A stretch of DNA of 64,000 nucleotides, from positions 620,001 to 684,000 of the forward strand of contig NZ_JALAHQ010000001.1 of assembly GCF_036983985.1 (NCBI RefSeq). The letters run 5' to 3'. The position numbers were made by a program, and so were the translations under genes. Below are positions 53,644 through 63,276 of the stretch, piece by piece. A model generated the notes under the pieces. That model saw only the letters and a list, made by a program, of their open reading frames with translations, searched no databases and was not told where the DNA came from. Numbering within the stretch: position 1 is the stretch's first letter; each line of letters opens with the position of its first letter. The DNA is from Alishewanella metallidurans. Its GTDB lineage: Bacteria > Pseudomonadota > Gammaproteobacteria > Enterobacterales > Alteromonadaceae.

Positions 53644-54540
53644 TCAAGTTTGCTGGTGTGCTGCCAAAATAAGTTGGCGTAGTATTTTACTGCCGGGGCC
53701 TAATGTTTCTTCTTTGGGCGTAACTAATGATATTGCTGCAATGCGTTCACTGCATTGTTTAAGGTTTAGCTGCACTAACGTGCCCTGTGCTAGCTGACGT
53801 TCAATTAAGAAGTCGGGCAACCAACAAAAACCTAAGCCAGTAACGAGTATGTTAATAGCTTCAAAAAAATTATCTAACGTCCAACGTTGCTCTGCGCGAA
53901 GCCAGCCCGCATTATCTAACGGTTTTTGTGCTGTATCACGGATCACCAGTTGCAAATGTTGGCTTAGTTCGTCTTGGTCAATATCGCTGATTTGCGCAAG
54001 CGGATTATTACTGCCGGTAACGGGAATAAAGCGTGTGATACACAGTGGCTCGCCAAGATGGCCTTTAGGAATAACGGATGATGCAGCGATAACTAAGTCT
54101 GCACGTTTTTGTTGAATGATTTCTGCACTACCGGTGATCACACTATCAATTAGCTGAATACGGCTGCCACGACTTAAAGGATAAAATTCGGCTAAAGCTT
54201 GGTTTAAAAAATGCCGAGGGTAGGCTAACTCAACCGCAATTTTAATTTCCGGCTCCCAACCTTGGTCAAGATTGGTTGCTAATAACTCTAAGTCTTCAAC
54301 CTGTTGCGTTAGCACCCGCGAGCGGCGCAGCATTACCTCGCCAGCATCGGTTAAATAGGCTTTACGACCACGCACTTCCAATAATTCTACACCCAGTTGG
54401 CTTTGTAACTTAGCAACGGCATGATTAAGCGAAGATTGGCTTTTATTAAGTAGCTCAGCGGCTTGTGAATAGCCGCCAGCATCTACAACGGCCTGTAAAA
54501 TGCGCCATTGCTCTAATGTTGAACGCGGACGATATGGCAT
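53644..54540 (-). CDS. LysR-family transcriptional regulator
   Basis: The 298 aa regulator has the N-terminal winged helix (LEQWRILQAVVDAGGYSQAAELLNKSQSSLNHAVAKLQSQLGVELLE) and a LysR substrate-binding domain (IKIAVELAYPRHFLNQALAEF). Its target is unclear. It lies between cmoB and the small DUF3806-like gene, all in the same direction, so it may regulate a distant gene or its own unit. Confidence 0.9.
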   Translation of the reverse strand: MPYRPRSTLEQWRILQAVVDAGGYSQAAELLNKSQSSLNHAVAKLQSQLGVELLEVRGRKAYLTDAGEVMLRRSRVLTQQVEDLELLATNLDQGWEPEIKIAVELAYPRHFLNQALAEFYPLSRGSRIQLIDSVITGSAEIIQQKRADLVIAASSVIPKGHLGEPLCITRFIPVTGSNNPLAQISDIDQDELSQHLQLVIRDTAQKPLDNAGWLRAEQRWTLDNFFEAINILVTGLGFCWLPDFLIERQLAQGTLVQLNLKQCSERIAAISLVTPKEETLGPGSKILRQLILAAHQQT

Positions 54541-54564
54541 AACTGTGGCAGCGCTCCTTGCGGG

Positions 54565-55530
54565 TTAATTAGTGGCAATGATTACCGCGCGTAATGGGGC
54601 AGGATAACCTTCAATGGTTTTACTATGATCAGTTGCATCAAGAAAATCAATTAAACTTTCGTTTTCCATCCAATCGGTTTTACGTTGTTCTTCAAGTGAG
54701 GTGCGATTTAAATCTGCAAGACGCACATTATTAAAGCCCAAACGTTGTAACCAGTGCGTAAGTGCAGCAACACTAGGAATAAACCATACGTTACGCATTT
54801 TGGCATAGCGCTCGCCTGGCACCAGCACCGTATGTTCATCGCCTTCAACTACCAGCGTTTCAAGAATAAGCTCGCCGCCTGGGCGTAGCTGGTTTTTTAG
54901 TTGCTGTAAAAAATCTAATGGTGAGCGCCTATGGTAAAGCACACCCATAGAAAATACCGTATCAAACTGTTTTAACGCTGGCATATCATCAATGCCAACG
55001 GGTAATAGGTTTACCGCTGGATCAGGATTAAAATGTTTAATGGCTTGAAACTGAGCATAAAACAGTTGTGAAGGGTCAATACCAACGACAAACTCAGCGC
55101 CTTCGCCGCGCATACGCCACAAGTGATAACCGCTACCGCAGCCGACATCGAGCACAAATCTATTCTGCAGTGGCGCGATATGTGGCAGCACCCGGTCCCA
55201 TTTAAAGTCTGAACGCCATTCGGTATCAATATCGATACCATGAATATTGAACGGGCCTTTGCGCCAAGGTTTTAACTGCTGCAATAAATACTGAATTTGC
55301 TGCGCTGTACCTGGGCCAATATCATTGGCACTGCCAAACTGTACTGCAGGTTTTAATTCGATATGGCTATTTTGGCTGGCAGGCAAGTTAGCAATCACTT
55401 TTTGCCACTGTTTAAAGTCGCCATGCAGTGCGTCTTTGCTCCATGCCGCCAGTTGTGCCGGCAGCGTTTCTAACCACTTATGCAGTTTGTTGCCAGCAAG
55501 TAGGCCATAAAACGGCGTAAAATCGAGCAT
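54565..55530 (-). CDS. cmoB: tRNA U34 carboxymethyltransferase CmoB
   Basis: CmoB transfers a carboxymethyl group from carboxy-SAM to hydroxyuridine 34 of tRNA, giving cmo5U. The 321 aa protein has the CmoB N-terminus (WSKDALHGDFKQW), the SAM loop VLDVGCGSGYHLWRM and MGVLYHRRSPLDFLQQL. It begins 8 bases after cmoA, and the two act in sequence. Confidence 0.95.
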   Translation of the reverse strand: MLDFTPFYGLLAGNKLHKWLETLPAQLAAWSKDALHGDFKQWQKVIANLPASQNSHIELKPAVQFGSANDIGPGTAQQIQYLLQQLKPWRKGPFNIHGIDIDTEWRSDFKWDRVLPHIAPLQNRFVLDVGCGSGYHLWRMRGEGAEFVVGIDPSQLFYAQFQAIKHFNPDPAVNLLPVGIDDMPALKQFDTVFSMGVLYHRRSPLDFLQQLKNQLRPGGELILETLVVEGDEHTVLVPGERYAKMRNVWFIPSVAALTHWLQRLGFNNVRLADLNRTSLEEQRKTDWMENESLIDFLDATDHSKTIEGYPAPLRAVIIATN

Positions 55531-55538
55531 AATAAACC

Positions 55539-56264
55539 TTATTTAATCGCCAACATTGAACAGAAATTAAAGCATTGAAACCATAGCGTTTGGCTGCTAA
55601 ACCCTGCGTCCTGTATTCGCTGCTGGTGTTCAACTAAGGTATCGGGTTTCATCACGTTTTCTAGAGCACTGCGTTTTTGGCTAATTTCTAGTTCGCTGTA
55701 ACCATTAGCCCGTTTAAAGTCATAGTGCAGATCGATTAATAGCTCATTCGCAGTAGGGTCATTACTAATAAATTTTTCCGATAAAATAAGTAAGCCACCT
55801 GGCTTTAAACCCTGATAAATGCGCTGTATTAGCGCGCTACGATCGGCTTGAGGTAAAAACTGCAGCGTAAAATTAATAACCACAATGGCGGCGTTTTCTA
55901 TTGGCTGTTGACGAATATCCGCCAGTTTAACTTGTACCGGTACATCAGAGCGAAATGTCTGCAAATGCCGCTCACAGCGCTCAACCATAGCTTTACTATT
56001 ATCCACGGCAATAATGTTGCTGTTGGTGACGCTAATATTGCGTCGCATTGCCAGTGTCGCTGCGCCTAACGAGCAACCAAGGTCGTAATAATTACTATTA
56101 GCTTGCTGAAAGCGACTGGTTAATTTACCAATAGTTTGAATAATAGTGTGATAGCCCGGCACTGAGCGTTGGATCATATCCGGGAATACGTCAGCTACCT
56201 GATCATCAAAACTAAAATCAGGCACTTGCAGCAAGGGTTCAGCAAAAATATCGTCTTTTGGCAT
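55539..56264 (-). CDS. cmoA: Carboxy-S-adenosyl-L-methionine synthase CmoA
   Basis: CmoA makes carboxy-SAM from SAM and prephenate for CmoB. Family features are the N-terminal DDQVADVFPDMIQRSVPGYHTII, the SAM loop YDLGCSLGAATLAMRR and INFTLQFLPQADRSALIQRIYQGLKPGG. The 241 aa length is standard. The order DUF72-cmoA-cmoB near aspS resembles E. coli yecE-yecN-cmoA-cmoB. Confidence 0.96.
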   Translation of the reverse strand: MPKDDIFAEPLLQVPDFSFDDQVADVFPDMIQRSVPGYHTIIQTIGKLTSRFQQANSNYYDLGCSLGAATLAMRRNISVTNSNIIAVDNSKAMVERCERHLQTFRSDVPVQVKLADIRQQPIENAAIVVINFTLQFLPQADRSALIQRIYQGLKPGGLLILSEKFISNDPTANELLIDLHYDFKRANGYSELEISQKRSALENVMKPDTLVEHQQRIQDAGFSSQTLWFQCFNFCSMLAIK

Positions 56265-56319
56265 AATATAAATAGCAGCAGTAAAAAGTGGCGCTAGTTT
56301 AGCGCAAAATTGTTAAACA

Positions 56320-57156
56320 CTACAGTAAGCTAAACTGTTGTTCACTTGGCCAGGGTGTTAAGCAACTATGCTGATAGTGTAAGTCTTCAGCGAACTGCCG
56401 ACAGAGTTCTGGTGCCAGAGTGTTGTCTGGGGTATGAAAAAAGCAGAACGGACTTTTACCTTCGTCTAACCATTGCTGTACTTTTTTTAGCCAGGGTTGA
56501 TAGAGCTGACGGTTTACCGCCATATTATCACTGCCAATAAAGCGCAGCATTGGAGTAGAGCTAAAGCTTATGGCATGTACCGGCAGGCGCGGCTTTTTTG
56601 CTTGCGCATCTAATAGCGCCGCGGTGTTCGCGGCAACCGAGAATAATGCTCGACTATCAAACACCACTCGTTCGGCGCCTAGGCGCTGTAATTGCTTATG
56701 TAGTAGTGTTTCATGTTGGCCTTTATCAAAAAATGCCAGATGACGCACCTCTAGCGCACAGCGCTGAGTTTGGCTAATTTGTTCAACCAGCGAAAGAATG
56801 CGTGTTAATTGTGCCGGCCCCAATTGCGCGGGTAGTTGTAAATGCACTATGGCAAGTTTTTCGCCTAATAGCGCCATACGGCCGAGCCAAGCGCTAAGTT
56901 GGTTTGTGTTGTCTGTGTTATCGGCATGGCTAATACGCTGCGGCACCTTTAATACAAAGCGGTAGTGCGGTGGTGTATCTTGCTGCCAACGCTGTAAAGT
57001 CTCATCGGATGGATCAGCATAAAAGGTGGTATTGCCTTCGGCCGTATTAAAAATATTCGCGTATTGTGGCAGAAAGTCGTTAGCTTTAGCATCGGCGGTG
57101 AAAATGGTGCTTTTCCATTTTGGGTTTGCCCACACTGGGCAGCCAAGATATAGCAT
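56320..57156 (-). CDS. DUF72 (YecE-like) protein
   Basis: The 278 aa TIM-barrel-like protein has family motifs: LGCPVWANPKW at the N-terminus, YANIFNTAEGNTTFYADPSDETLQRW, FVLKVPQRISH, and RCALEVRHLAFF. The function is uncertain. It lies beside aspS and cmoAB as in E. coli, which suggests a conserved but unclear link with translation genes. It is divergent from the diguanylate cyclase gene. Confidence 0.85.
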   Translation of the reverse strand: MLYLGCPVWANPKWKSTIFTADAKANDFLPQYANIFNTAEGNTTFYADPSDETLQRWQQDTPPHYRFVLKVPQRISHADNTDNTNQLSAWLGRMALLGEKLAIVHLQLPAQLGPAQLTRILSLVEQISQTQRCALEVRHLAFFDKGQHETLLHKQLQRLGAERVVFDSRALFSVAANTAALLDAQAKKPRLPVHAISFSSTPMLRFIGSDNMAVNRQLYQPWLKKVQQWLDEGKSPFCFFHTPDNTLAPELCRQFAEDLHYQHSCLTPWPSEQQFSLL

Positions 57157-57222
57157 CGGCAGCTTGACCTTCTTATAGTGGCAGCGTAAAACTAAGTAAT
57201 GTCATTCAGGAAGCATAACATA

Positions 57223-60036
57223 ATGATATTCCGGTTATTAGTCTGTTTACTTGTTTTGGGAACGTGCTTTACCCAGCTTTCTGCGGCAACACTACCAAAC
57301 CCATTAAAAATCGTTATTAGTAACGACACTTTTCCTTATATGTTTACTGATGAAAACGGGCAGGCAGCAGGCTTGGTCGTTGATTACTGGCAAGAAATTG
57401 CTAAACAACAACAAATACGCGTTGAATTTGTTGCAGCAGACTGGCCGCTGACATTGCCGATATTACAACGTGGCGAAGTGCATATTCATGGTGGTGTTGC
57501 AAAAACCGCAGAGCGTGAACTCAGCTATCAATTAGGCGACACAGGTATTGATATATACAGTAATGTGTTTGTGCAAAGAGACCTGCCAGCGATTACTAAA
57601 CTTACCGATTTGACGCCTTATGTTATTGGTGTAGTAGAAACCTCTGGGCATATAGAAGGCTTATATAAGTCAATACCTAGCGTAACGCTAAGAACCTATT
57701 CCACATCTACTGCGCTATATGATGCGGCCTTAAGTGGGCAAATTAATGCGTTAGCGGCACTCGATCGTTTAGCACCGCGTTATGCGCACTATTCCGAGCT
57801 AGCACAGCAATTTCCCATGTACCGTAAAATACCGCTGCGTACTTTGCATTTAAGTTATGCCGTAACACAAAACAACCCGTTGTTTGCCCAACTACAACAA
57901 GCGACGAGTAAGATAGACCGCGCATTTCTCGACCGTTTAGAACGACACTGGTTAGGTGACAGCACCGATGAAAACACACTGGTTTTAGGTTTGGCGATAG
58001 ATAACCCGCCTTATATGCATGTCTCACTGCAAGGCGAAGCGCAGGGCTTATTTGTCGATTTATGGCGACAGTGGGCGGAACAAACGGGTATCAAAATTGC
58101 TTTTGTACCAGACTCATCGTTTCAAAACTTACAAAATTTAAAAAAAGGCCGGATAGATGCGCTGATCGCCTTTCCTGATAATAATTTACAGCAAGACGGG
58201 CTGATGTCGGCTTATCAGATTTATGGCTTTAAATCGCGTTTCTATTCAGCAAAGCATAATGTCACTACGCCACTCTCCTCATCGGCATCACTAAAAGTAG
58301 CAGTATTTGAAAATGCGCCCTATATCGCAGAGCTAGAGTTACGTTATCCAAAGGCGGAGTTTATTCGTTATCGTTATTTACCCGATATTATTAAAGACGT
58401 AATCAACAACAAGTTGGCCGGTTTTTATGGTGCCGCAGCAGTTATTCCGTTGCGTTTACAACAGCTAAATTATACTGACTTATTTATTGAACAAGCTGAT
58501 TCAGAGATTATTTCTCCGATGTATACCTTAGTACGCGAGGCTGATAGCGAATTAGCCGAAAAAATTAGGCGCGGCTTTGCAAAACTGCCCTTCGACACCT
58601 TGCTACAGGTAGAAAAAAATTGGGTGCCACAAACCGATTTACGTTATTTCCCGCAATTTTTTACTCAGGTACCGTTAACACCGGCCGAGCAAGGTTGGGT
58701 GAGCGAGCATCCTGTATTACGTATTGGCATGTTAAATAATTGGCCACCAATGGAGTTTATAGACACTGATGGCAACCCAGCTGGCGTAACAGTTGATTTG
58801 ATTAGCTTATTGGGGCAGCGCATTAATGTGCGTTTTGATATTGAGCTGTACGCAAATTTTGACGTGATGCTAGAAGATTTAAAACTAAAAAAACTAGATT
58901 TGGTTGCTAACACCTCAGATCAGGACGACCGACACAGCTATGCACGGTTTACCGATGAGTTTTGGCCAGCAAAATGGGTGCTAATTAGTAATGATAATCG
59001 CGATTTAGTTGTAAGTGCCACTGAGCTTGATGGCAAGCGAATTGCTATTTATAAAGACTATCAAATGGCAAAGCGAATTAATGAGGTCTATCCGCTGATT
59101 GATGTCATTCCAGTAAATTCATTACGTGCAGGTTTAGAGCTTATGCAACAGCATAAAGTCGATTTTGTTATGGACTCAGTGGAAACCACCAGTGAAATAT
59201 TGCGTGAAGCTGGCTATATGTATTTGCGCCTGCAAGTATTGGACGATTTGCCTAGCTACCCATCACTTATTGCAGTGCGTGAAGATTACGCGCCGCTAGT
59301 TACGATGCTCAATAAAGGTTTGCGCAGTATTACGGCTGAAGATCGTCAGCTACTTTACCAAAAATGGTTTAATTTCCAGATTAATCAAGGCATTAATAAG
59401 GCCCAGTTGCATCAGCTAATGTGGCAAATTGGTGGCGCCGCCGCATTATTAATTGCCGTAGTGTTAGGTTGGAACTTATCGCTACGTAGCGAAGTGTTAT
59501 TACGTCGTCAAGCCGAACAAAAAATGCGTTTTATGGCAACGCATGATGATCTTACCAAGATACCTAATCGCAGCCTGATTAAAGAGAGAATTGAACAAGC
59601 GTTGCTGCAGCATGCACGACACAATGAAATATTGGCATTATTATTTTTAGATCTTGATGGATTTAAAGAGGTTAACGATCAGTATGGCCATGATATTGGT
59701 GATGAGTTATTACTCAAGTTAGCCGGTATCTTAGGCGAGGCGGTAAGAAAAAGTGATACTGTAGCTCGTTTTGGTGGCGATGAATTTGCTATTTTATTAA
59801 CCGGTTTACTAAGCCGCGATGATGCCGCAATTGTCGCTGAAAAAATATTGCATCAACTGGCAATGCCATTTGCGCTGTCGGTTGGCGAAGTACAAATAAG
59901 TGCCAGTATTGGTATTGCTATTTATCCTGACGATGGCACTGATTGTGCGAAGCTACTTAAAGTTGCCGATAGCCTGATGTATCGGGTTAAGCAGCAGGGG
60001 AAAAATCAATATTGTTTTTCTAAAGCTGTGATTTAG
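57223..60036 (+). CDS. Diguanylate cyclase with three periplasmic solute-binding domains
   Basis: The 937 aa protein has a signal segment, then three tandem SBP_bac_3-like domains starting near residues 28 (LKIVISNDTFPYMF), 252 (LVLGLAIDNPPYMH) and 496 (VLRIGMLNNWPPMEF). One membrane segment lies near 735-755 and a cytoplasmic GGDEF domain follows. The active site RFGGDEFAI is intact and the inhibitory I-site RKSD lies five residues before it, so c-di-GMP synthesis with product feedback is expected. The start at 57223 has AGGAAG nine bases upstream; an earlier ATG at 57199 lacks one. The ligands are unknown; amino-acid-like compounds are plausible for this fold. Confidence 0.88.
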   Translation: MIFRLLVCLLVLGTCFTQLSAATLPNPLKIVISNDTFPYMFTDENGQAAGLVVDYWQEIAKQQQIRVEFVAADWPLTLPILQRGEVHIHGGVAKTAERELSYQLGDTGIDIYSNVFVQRDLPAITKLTDLTPYVIGVVETSGHIEGLYKSIPSVTLRTYSTSTALYDAALSGQINALAALDRLAPRYAHYSELAQQFPMYRKIPLRTLHLSYAVTQNNPLFAQLQQATSKIDRAFLDRLERHWLGDSTDENTLVLGLAIDNPPYMHVSLQGEAQGLFVDLWRQWAEQTGIKIAFVPDSSFQNLQNLKKGRIDALIAFPDNNLQQDGLMSAYQIYGFKSRFYSAKHNVTTPLSSSASLKVAVFENAPYIAELELRYPKAEFIRYRYLPDIIKDVINNKLAGFYGAAAVIPLRLQQLNYTDLFIEQADSEIISPMYTLVREADSELAEKIRRGFAKLPFDTLLQVEKNWVPQTDLRYFPQFFTQVPLTPAEQGWVSEHPVLRIGMLNNWPPMEFIDTDGNPAGVTVDLISLLGQRINVRFDIELYANFDVMLEDLKLKKLDLVANTSDQDDRHSYARFTDEFWPAKWVLISNDNRDLVVSATELDGKRIAIYKDYQMAKRINEVYPLIDVIPVNSLRAGLELMQQHKVDFVMDSVETTSEILREAGYMYLRLQVLDDLPSYPSLIAVREDYAPLVTMLNKGLRSITAEDRQLLYQKWFNFQINQGINKAQLHQLMWQIGGAAALLIAVVLGWNLSLRSEVLLRRQAEQKMRFMATHDDLTKIPNRSLIKERIEQALLQHARHNEILALLFLDLDGFKEVNDQYGHDIGDELLLKLAGILGEAVRKSDTVARFGGDEFAILLTGLLSRDDAAIVAEKILHQLAMPFALSVGEVQISASIGIAIYPDDGTDCAKLLKVADSLMYRVKQQGKNQYCFSKAVI

Positions 60037-60122
60037 TGAACTGACAGTGACATTAAGCGCCATTTCTATATAATTAGCCGTCATTTTAGTACCGCTGATT
60101 AGCAAGGTAGAGGGAAGGTTTA

Positions 60123-61901
60123 ATGCGTAGTCATTATTGCGGTTTATTAACCGCACAGCATGTTGAGCAACAGGTATCTTTATGCGGTTGGGTTAATCGC
60201 CGTCGCGATCTGGGTGGGTTAATATTTTTAGACGTACGTGACCGTGAAGGTATGGTTCAAGTGGTCTGTGATCCAGAACTAAAAGATCTGTTTGACGTGG
60301 CCTACACCTTGCGTAATGAATTTTGTATTCAAATTAAAGGCCAAGTTCGGGCGCGCCCTGCTTCACAAATTAATAAAGACATGGCAACCGGCGAAGTAGA
60401 AGTGTATGCCAGTGAGTTAATCATTTTAAATAAAGCTGCGCCGTTGCCTTTAGACTCTAACCAAAACAACAGTGAAGAGCAGCGTTTAAAGTACCGTTAT
60501 CTTGATTTACGTCGGCCAATGATGACCGAACGGTTAAAGTTTCGTGCCAAAGTAACCAGCTTTGTACGTAACTTTATGGATAGTAACGGTTTTATGGATG
60601 TGGAAACGCCTATTCTAACTAAGGCTACCCCCGAAGGTGCCCGTGATTATTTAGTACCTAGCCGTACTCATAAGGGCCAGTTTTTTGCACTGCCACAGTC
60701 ACCACAGCTGTTTAAACAACTGTTAATGATGTCAGGGTTAGATCGCTACTATCAAATTGTTAAGTGTTTTCGCGATGAAGACTTAAGAGCTGATCGCCAG
60801 CCTGAATTTACCCAAATTGATATTGAAACCTCGTTTATGTCCTCAGAGCAGGTAATGACTATTACCGAGCAGATGGTACATAGCATGTTTAAGCAATTGT
60901 TAGATATCGATTTAGGTCAGTTTCCGCGAATGACCTACTTTGAAGCTATGCGCTTATACGGCTCAGATAAGCCAGACTTACGTAACCCAATGCAGTTTGT
61001 TGATGTTGCCGATATACTTAAAGACGTTGAGTTTAAAGTGTTCTCCGGCCCAGCTAACGATGCCAAAGGCCGTGTTGTAGCACTTAAAGTACCTGGTGCG
61101 GCAGAAAAGCTATCACGTAAAGATATTGATAATTACACTAGTTTTGTTGGTATCTATGGCGCTAAAGGCTTAGCTTGGATGAAAGTTAACGACATTGCGG
61201 CAGGCAGCGAAGGTGTACAGTCACCGGTTGCGAAGTTTTTAACGCCAGATATTATCGCCACTATTATTGCTCGCACCGATGCTAAAAATGGTGATTTAAT
61301 CTTCTTTGCTGCAGATACCTACAAAGTAGTGTGCGAAGCTATGGGCGCACTACGCTTAAAGCTAGGTGAAGATTTAGCTATTACCCAAGACAGCTGGAAG
61401 CCACTTTGGGTAGTCGATTTCCCAATGTTTGAAGAAAACGATGATGGCAGCTTTTCTGCAGTACACCATCCATTTACCTCTCCACTTGATACTGCAGCAT
61501 TTTTAACTACTGCTAACAATGAGTTAGACTTAGGCAAGTTATTATCTAATGCCTATGATATGGTGTTAAATGGCACCGAGTTAGGCGGTGGTTCGGTACG
61601 TATTCATACTGCTGAAGTACAAGCTAAAGTGTTCACCTTGCTTGGCATTAGTGATGAAGAGGCTAACGAAAAATTTGGTTTCTTACTCGAAGCGCTAAGA
61701 TATGGTGCGCCGCCGCATGCTGGTTTAGCCTTTGGTTTAGACCGTTTGGTTATGCTAATGACCGGTGCAACTTCTATTCGTGATGTAATGGCATTTCCTA
61801 AAACAGCTAGTGCAGCATGTCCACTTACCGACGCACCAGGTGCCGCTAACCCAGCACAATTAGCCGAGTTGGGTATTAGTGTAGTAGCTAAACCGCAGTA
61901 A
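60123..61901 (+). CDS. aspS: Aspartyl-tRNA synthetase
   Basis: AspS charges tRNA-Asp. The 592 aa bacterial-type enzyme has an N-terminal anticodon-binding OB fold (VSLCGWVNRRRDLGGLIFLDVRDREG), class II motif 2 (CFRDEDLRADRQPEFTQIDIE), the bacterial GAD insertion domain and motif 3 (GLAFGLDRLVMLMTG). The ribosome-binding site GAGGGAAGG precedes the ATG. It heads an aspS-yebC-ruvC-ruvA-ruvB run as in E. coli. Confidence 0.98.
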   Translation: MRSHYCGLLTAQHVEQQVSLCGWVNRRRDLGGLIFLDVRDREGMVQVVCDPELKDLFDVAYTLRNEFCIQIKGQVRARPASQINKDMATGEVEVYASELIILNKAAPLPLDSNQNNSEEQRLKYRYLDLRRPMMTERLKFRAKVTSFVRNFMDSNGFMDVETPILTKATPEGARDYLVPSRTHKGQFFALPQSPQLFKQLLMMSGLDRYYQIVKCFRDEDLRADRQPEFTQIDIETSFMSSEQVMTITEQMVHSMFKQLLDIDLGQFPRMTYFEAMRLYGSDKPDLRNPMQFVDVADILKDVEFKVFSGPANDAKGRVVALKVPGAAEKLSRKDIDNYTSFVGIYGAKGLAWMKVNDIAAGSEGVQSPVAKFLTPDIIATIIARTDAKNGDLIFFAADTYKVVCEAMGALRLKLGEDLAITQDSWKPLWVVDFPMFEENDDGSFSAVHHPFTSPLDTAAFLTTANNELDLGKLLSNAYDMVLNGTELGGGSVRIHTAEVQAKVFTLLGISDEEANEKFGFLLEALRYGAPPHAGLAFGLDRLVMLMTGATSIRDVMAFPKTASAACPLTDAPGAANPAQLAELGISVVAKPQ

Positions 61902-61929
61902 TTATTCGTATTGTTTTACCCGCGTAGCC

Positions 61930-61951
61930 GTGGCAGCAATCTAGCTGCCAC
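61930..61951 (+). other. Hairpin in the aspS-yebC gap
   Basis: GTGGCAGC (61930-61937) pairs with GCTGCCAC (61944-61951) around a 6-base loop, 18 bases before the yebC start. There is no T run, so this is not a standard terminator. It may process the message or tune yebC translation. Confidence 0.4.
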
Positions 61952-61968
61952 AATTTAAGGAGTAAATA

Positions 61969-62712
61969 ATGGCCGGCCATAGTAAATGGGCGAACATGAA
62001 GCATCGTAAAGCACGTCAGGATGCTAAAAAAAGTAAAATTTTCACAAAAATTATCCGCGAGCTTACGGTTGCTGCAAGGCAAAACCCCGATGTCACTATG
62101 AACCCTCGTCTGCGCTTAGCCGTAGATAAAGCCTTATCTGAAAACATGACGCGTGACACCATTGACCGAGCGGTAAAGCGCGGTGCTGGCGCTAGTGAAG
62201 GTGAGAACTACGAAGAGCTGGTTTATGAAGGCTATGGTCCAAATGGTGTCGCCGTAATTGTTGAAACCATGACCGATAATCATAAGCGTACCGTAGCTGA
62301 TGTGCGTCACGCGTTTACTAAACACGGTGGCAGTTTAGGTACGTCTGGCTCAGTAGCTTATTTATTTACCCGACGAGGTATATTGGTATTTGCGCCAGAC
62401 ACGGATGAAGATGCCTTAATGGAAGTCGCATTAAATGCCGGCGCTGAAGATATTGTCAGTGATGCTGATGGCAGTATTGAGGTATTTACCACGGTAGATA
62501 CCTTCACCGATGTTAAAGATGCACTGTCTGCTGCTGGTTTTAATGCCGATAGTAGTGACGTTACCTTGGTACCTGCAACCCGAGCAGAAGTGGATGCTGA
62601 ACATGTTACGGCATTTTTTAAGTTGCTTGATCAACTTGAAGATTCGGATGACGTGCAAAACGTTTACCACAATGCCGAGATCAGTGATGAGCTGATGGCA
62701 GAGCATAGTTAA
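61969..62712 (+). CDS. yebC: YebC/PmpR-family protein
   Basis: The 247 aa protein has the TACO1/YebC signature MAGHSKWANMKHRKARQDAKKSK at the N-terminus and the three-domain length. Members act in translation of difficult sequences such as polyproline and were earlier described as DNA-binding regulators. AAGGAG lies just before the ATG. Upstream of ruvC as in E. coli. Confidence 0.95.
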   Translation: MAGHSKWANMKHRKARQDAKKSKIFTKIIRELTVAARQNPDVTMNPRLRLAVDKALSENMTRDTIDRAVKRGAGASEGENYEELVYEGYGPNGVAVIVETMTDNHKRTVADVRHAFTKHGGSLGTSGSVAYLFTRRGILVFAPDTDEDALMEVALNAGAEDIVSDADGSIEVFTTVDTFTDVKDALSAAGFNADSSDVTLVPATRAEVDAEHVTAFFKLLDQLEDSDDVQNVYHNAEISDELMAEHS

Positions 62713-62714
62713 GC

Positions 62715-63239
62715 GTGAATATTATTCTGGGTATTGACCCAGGCAGCCGATTAACCGGTTATGGTGTAGTGCGCCAAAATGGTTCTAAATTTGAATACGT
62801 TGCCAGTGGCTGTATTCGCCTAAACACTGCCGATTTTCTACCTGAACGGCTGCTTGATATCTTTAATGGTGTTAGTGAAATTATTGCGCAAACCCAACCG
62901 ACTATTTTTGCCATTGAACAAGTGTTTATGGCGCGCAACCCTGACTCAGCACTAAAGTTAGGTCAGGCTCGTGGTGCAGCAATAGTTGCGGCAAAAAATG
63001 CGGGGCTAGAGGTGTATGAATACTCAGCGCGGCAGGTTAAACAGTCGGTAGTAGGCACCGGCGCAGCTGATAAAGCGCAGGTGCAACATATGGTGCGCAC
63101 ACTACTAAAGCTGCCGGCTAACCCACAGGCTGACGCTGCCGATGCGCTTGCAGTAGCACTTTGTCATGGGCATACTCAGCAAAGTTTAATTAGCCTAGCC
63201 GGCCAAGCGCGTAAAACCGTGCGTGGTCGTTTACGCTAG
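62715..63239 (+). CDS. ruvC: Holliday junction endonuclease RuvC
   Basis: RuvC cuts Holliday junctions symmetrically. The four catalytic acidic residues are visible: Asp in ILGIDPGSRLTGYG, Glu in FAIEQVFMARN, and two Asp in PQADAADALAVAL. The start is a GTG two bases after the yebC stop. 174 aa is the normal length. Confidence 0.96.
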   Translation: MNIILGIDPGSRLTGYGVVRQNGSKFEYVASGCIRLNTADFLPERLLDIFNGVSEIIAQTQPTIFAIEQVFMARNPDSALKLGQARGAAIVAAKNAGLEVYEYSARQVKQSVVGTGAADKAQVQHMVRTLLKLPANPQADAADALAVALCHGHTQQSLISLAGQARKTVRGRLR

Positions 63240-63276
63240 CATTGGTATTTACTGGGTAGAACCCTAAGCAGACCCT

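Noticed and set aside
63240..63276. Possible LexA box before ruvA
   Set aside because: No CTGT-N8-ACAG arrangement is present in the short gap.
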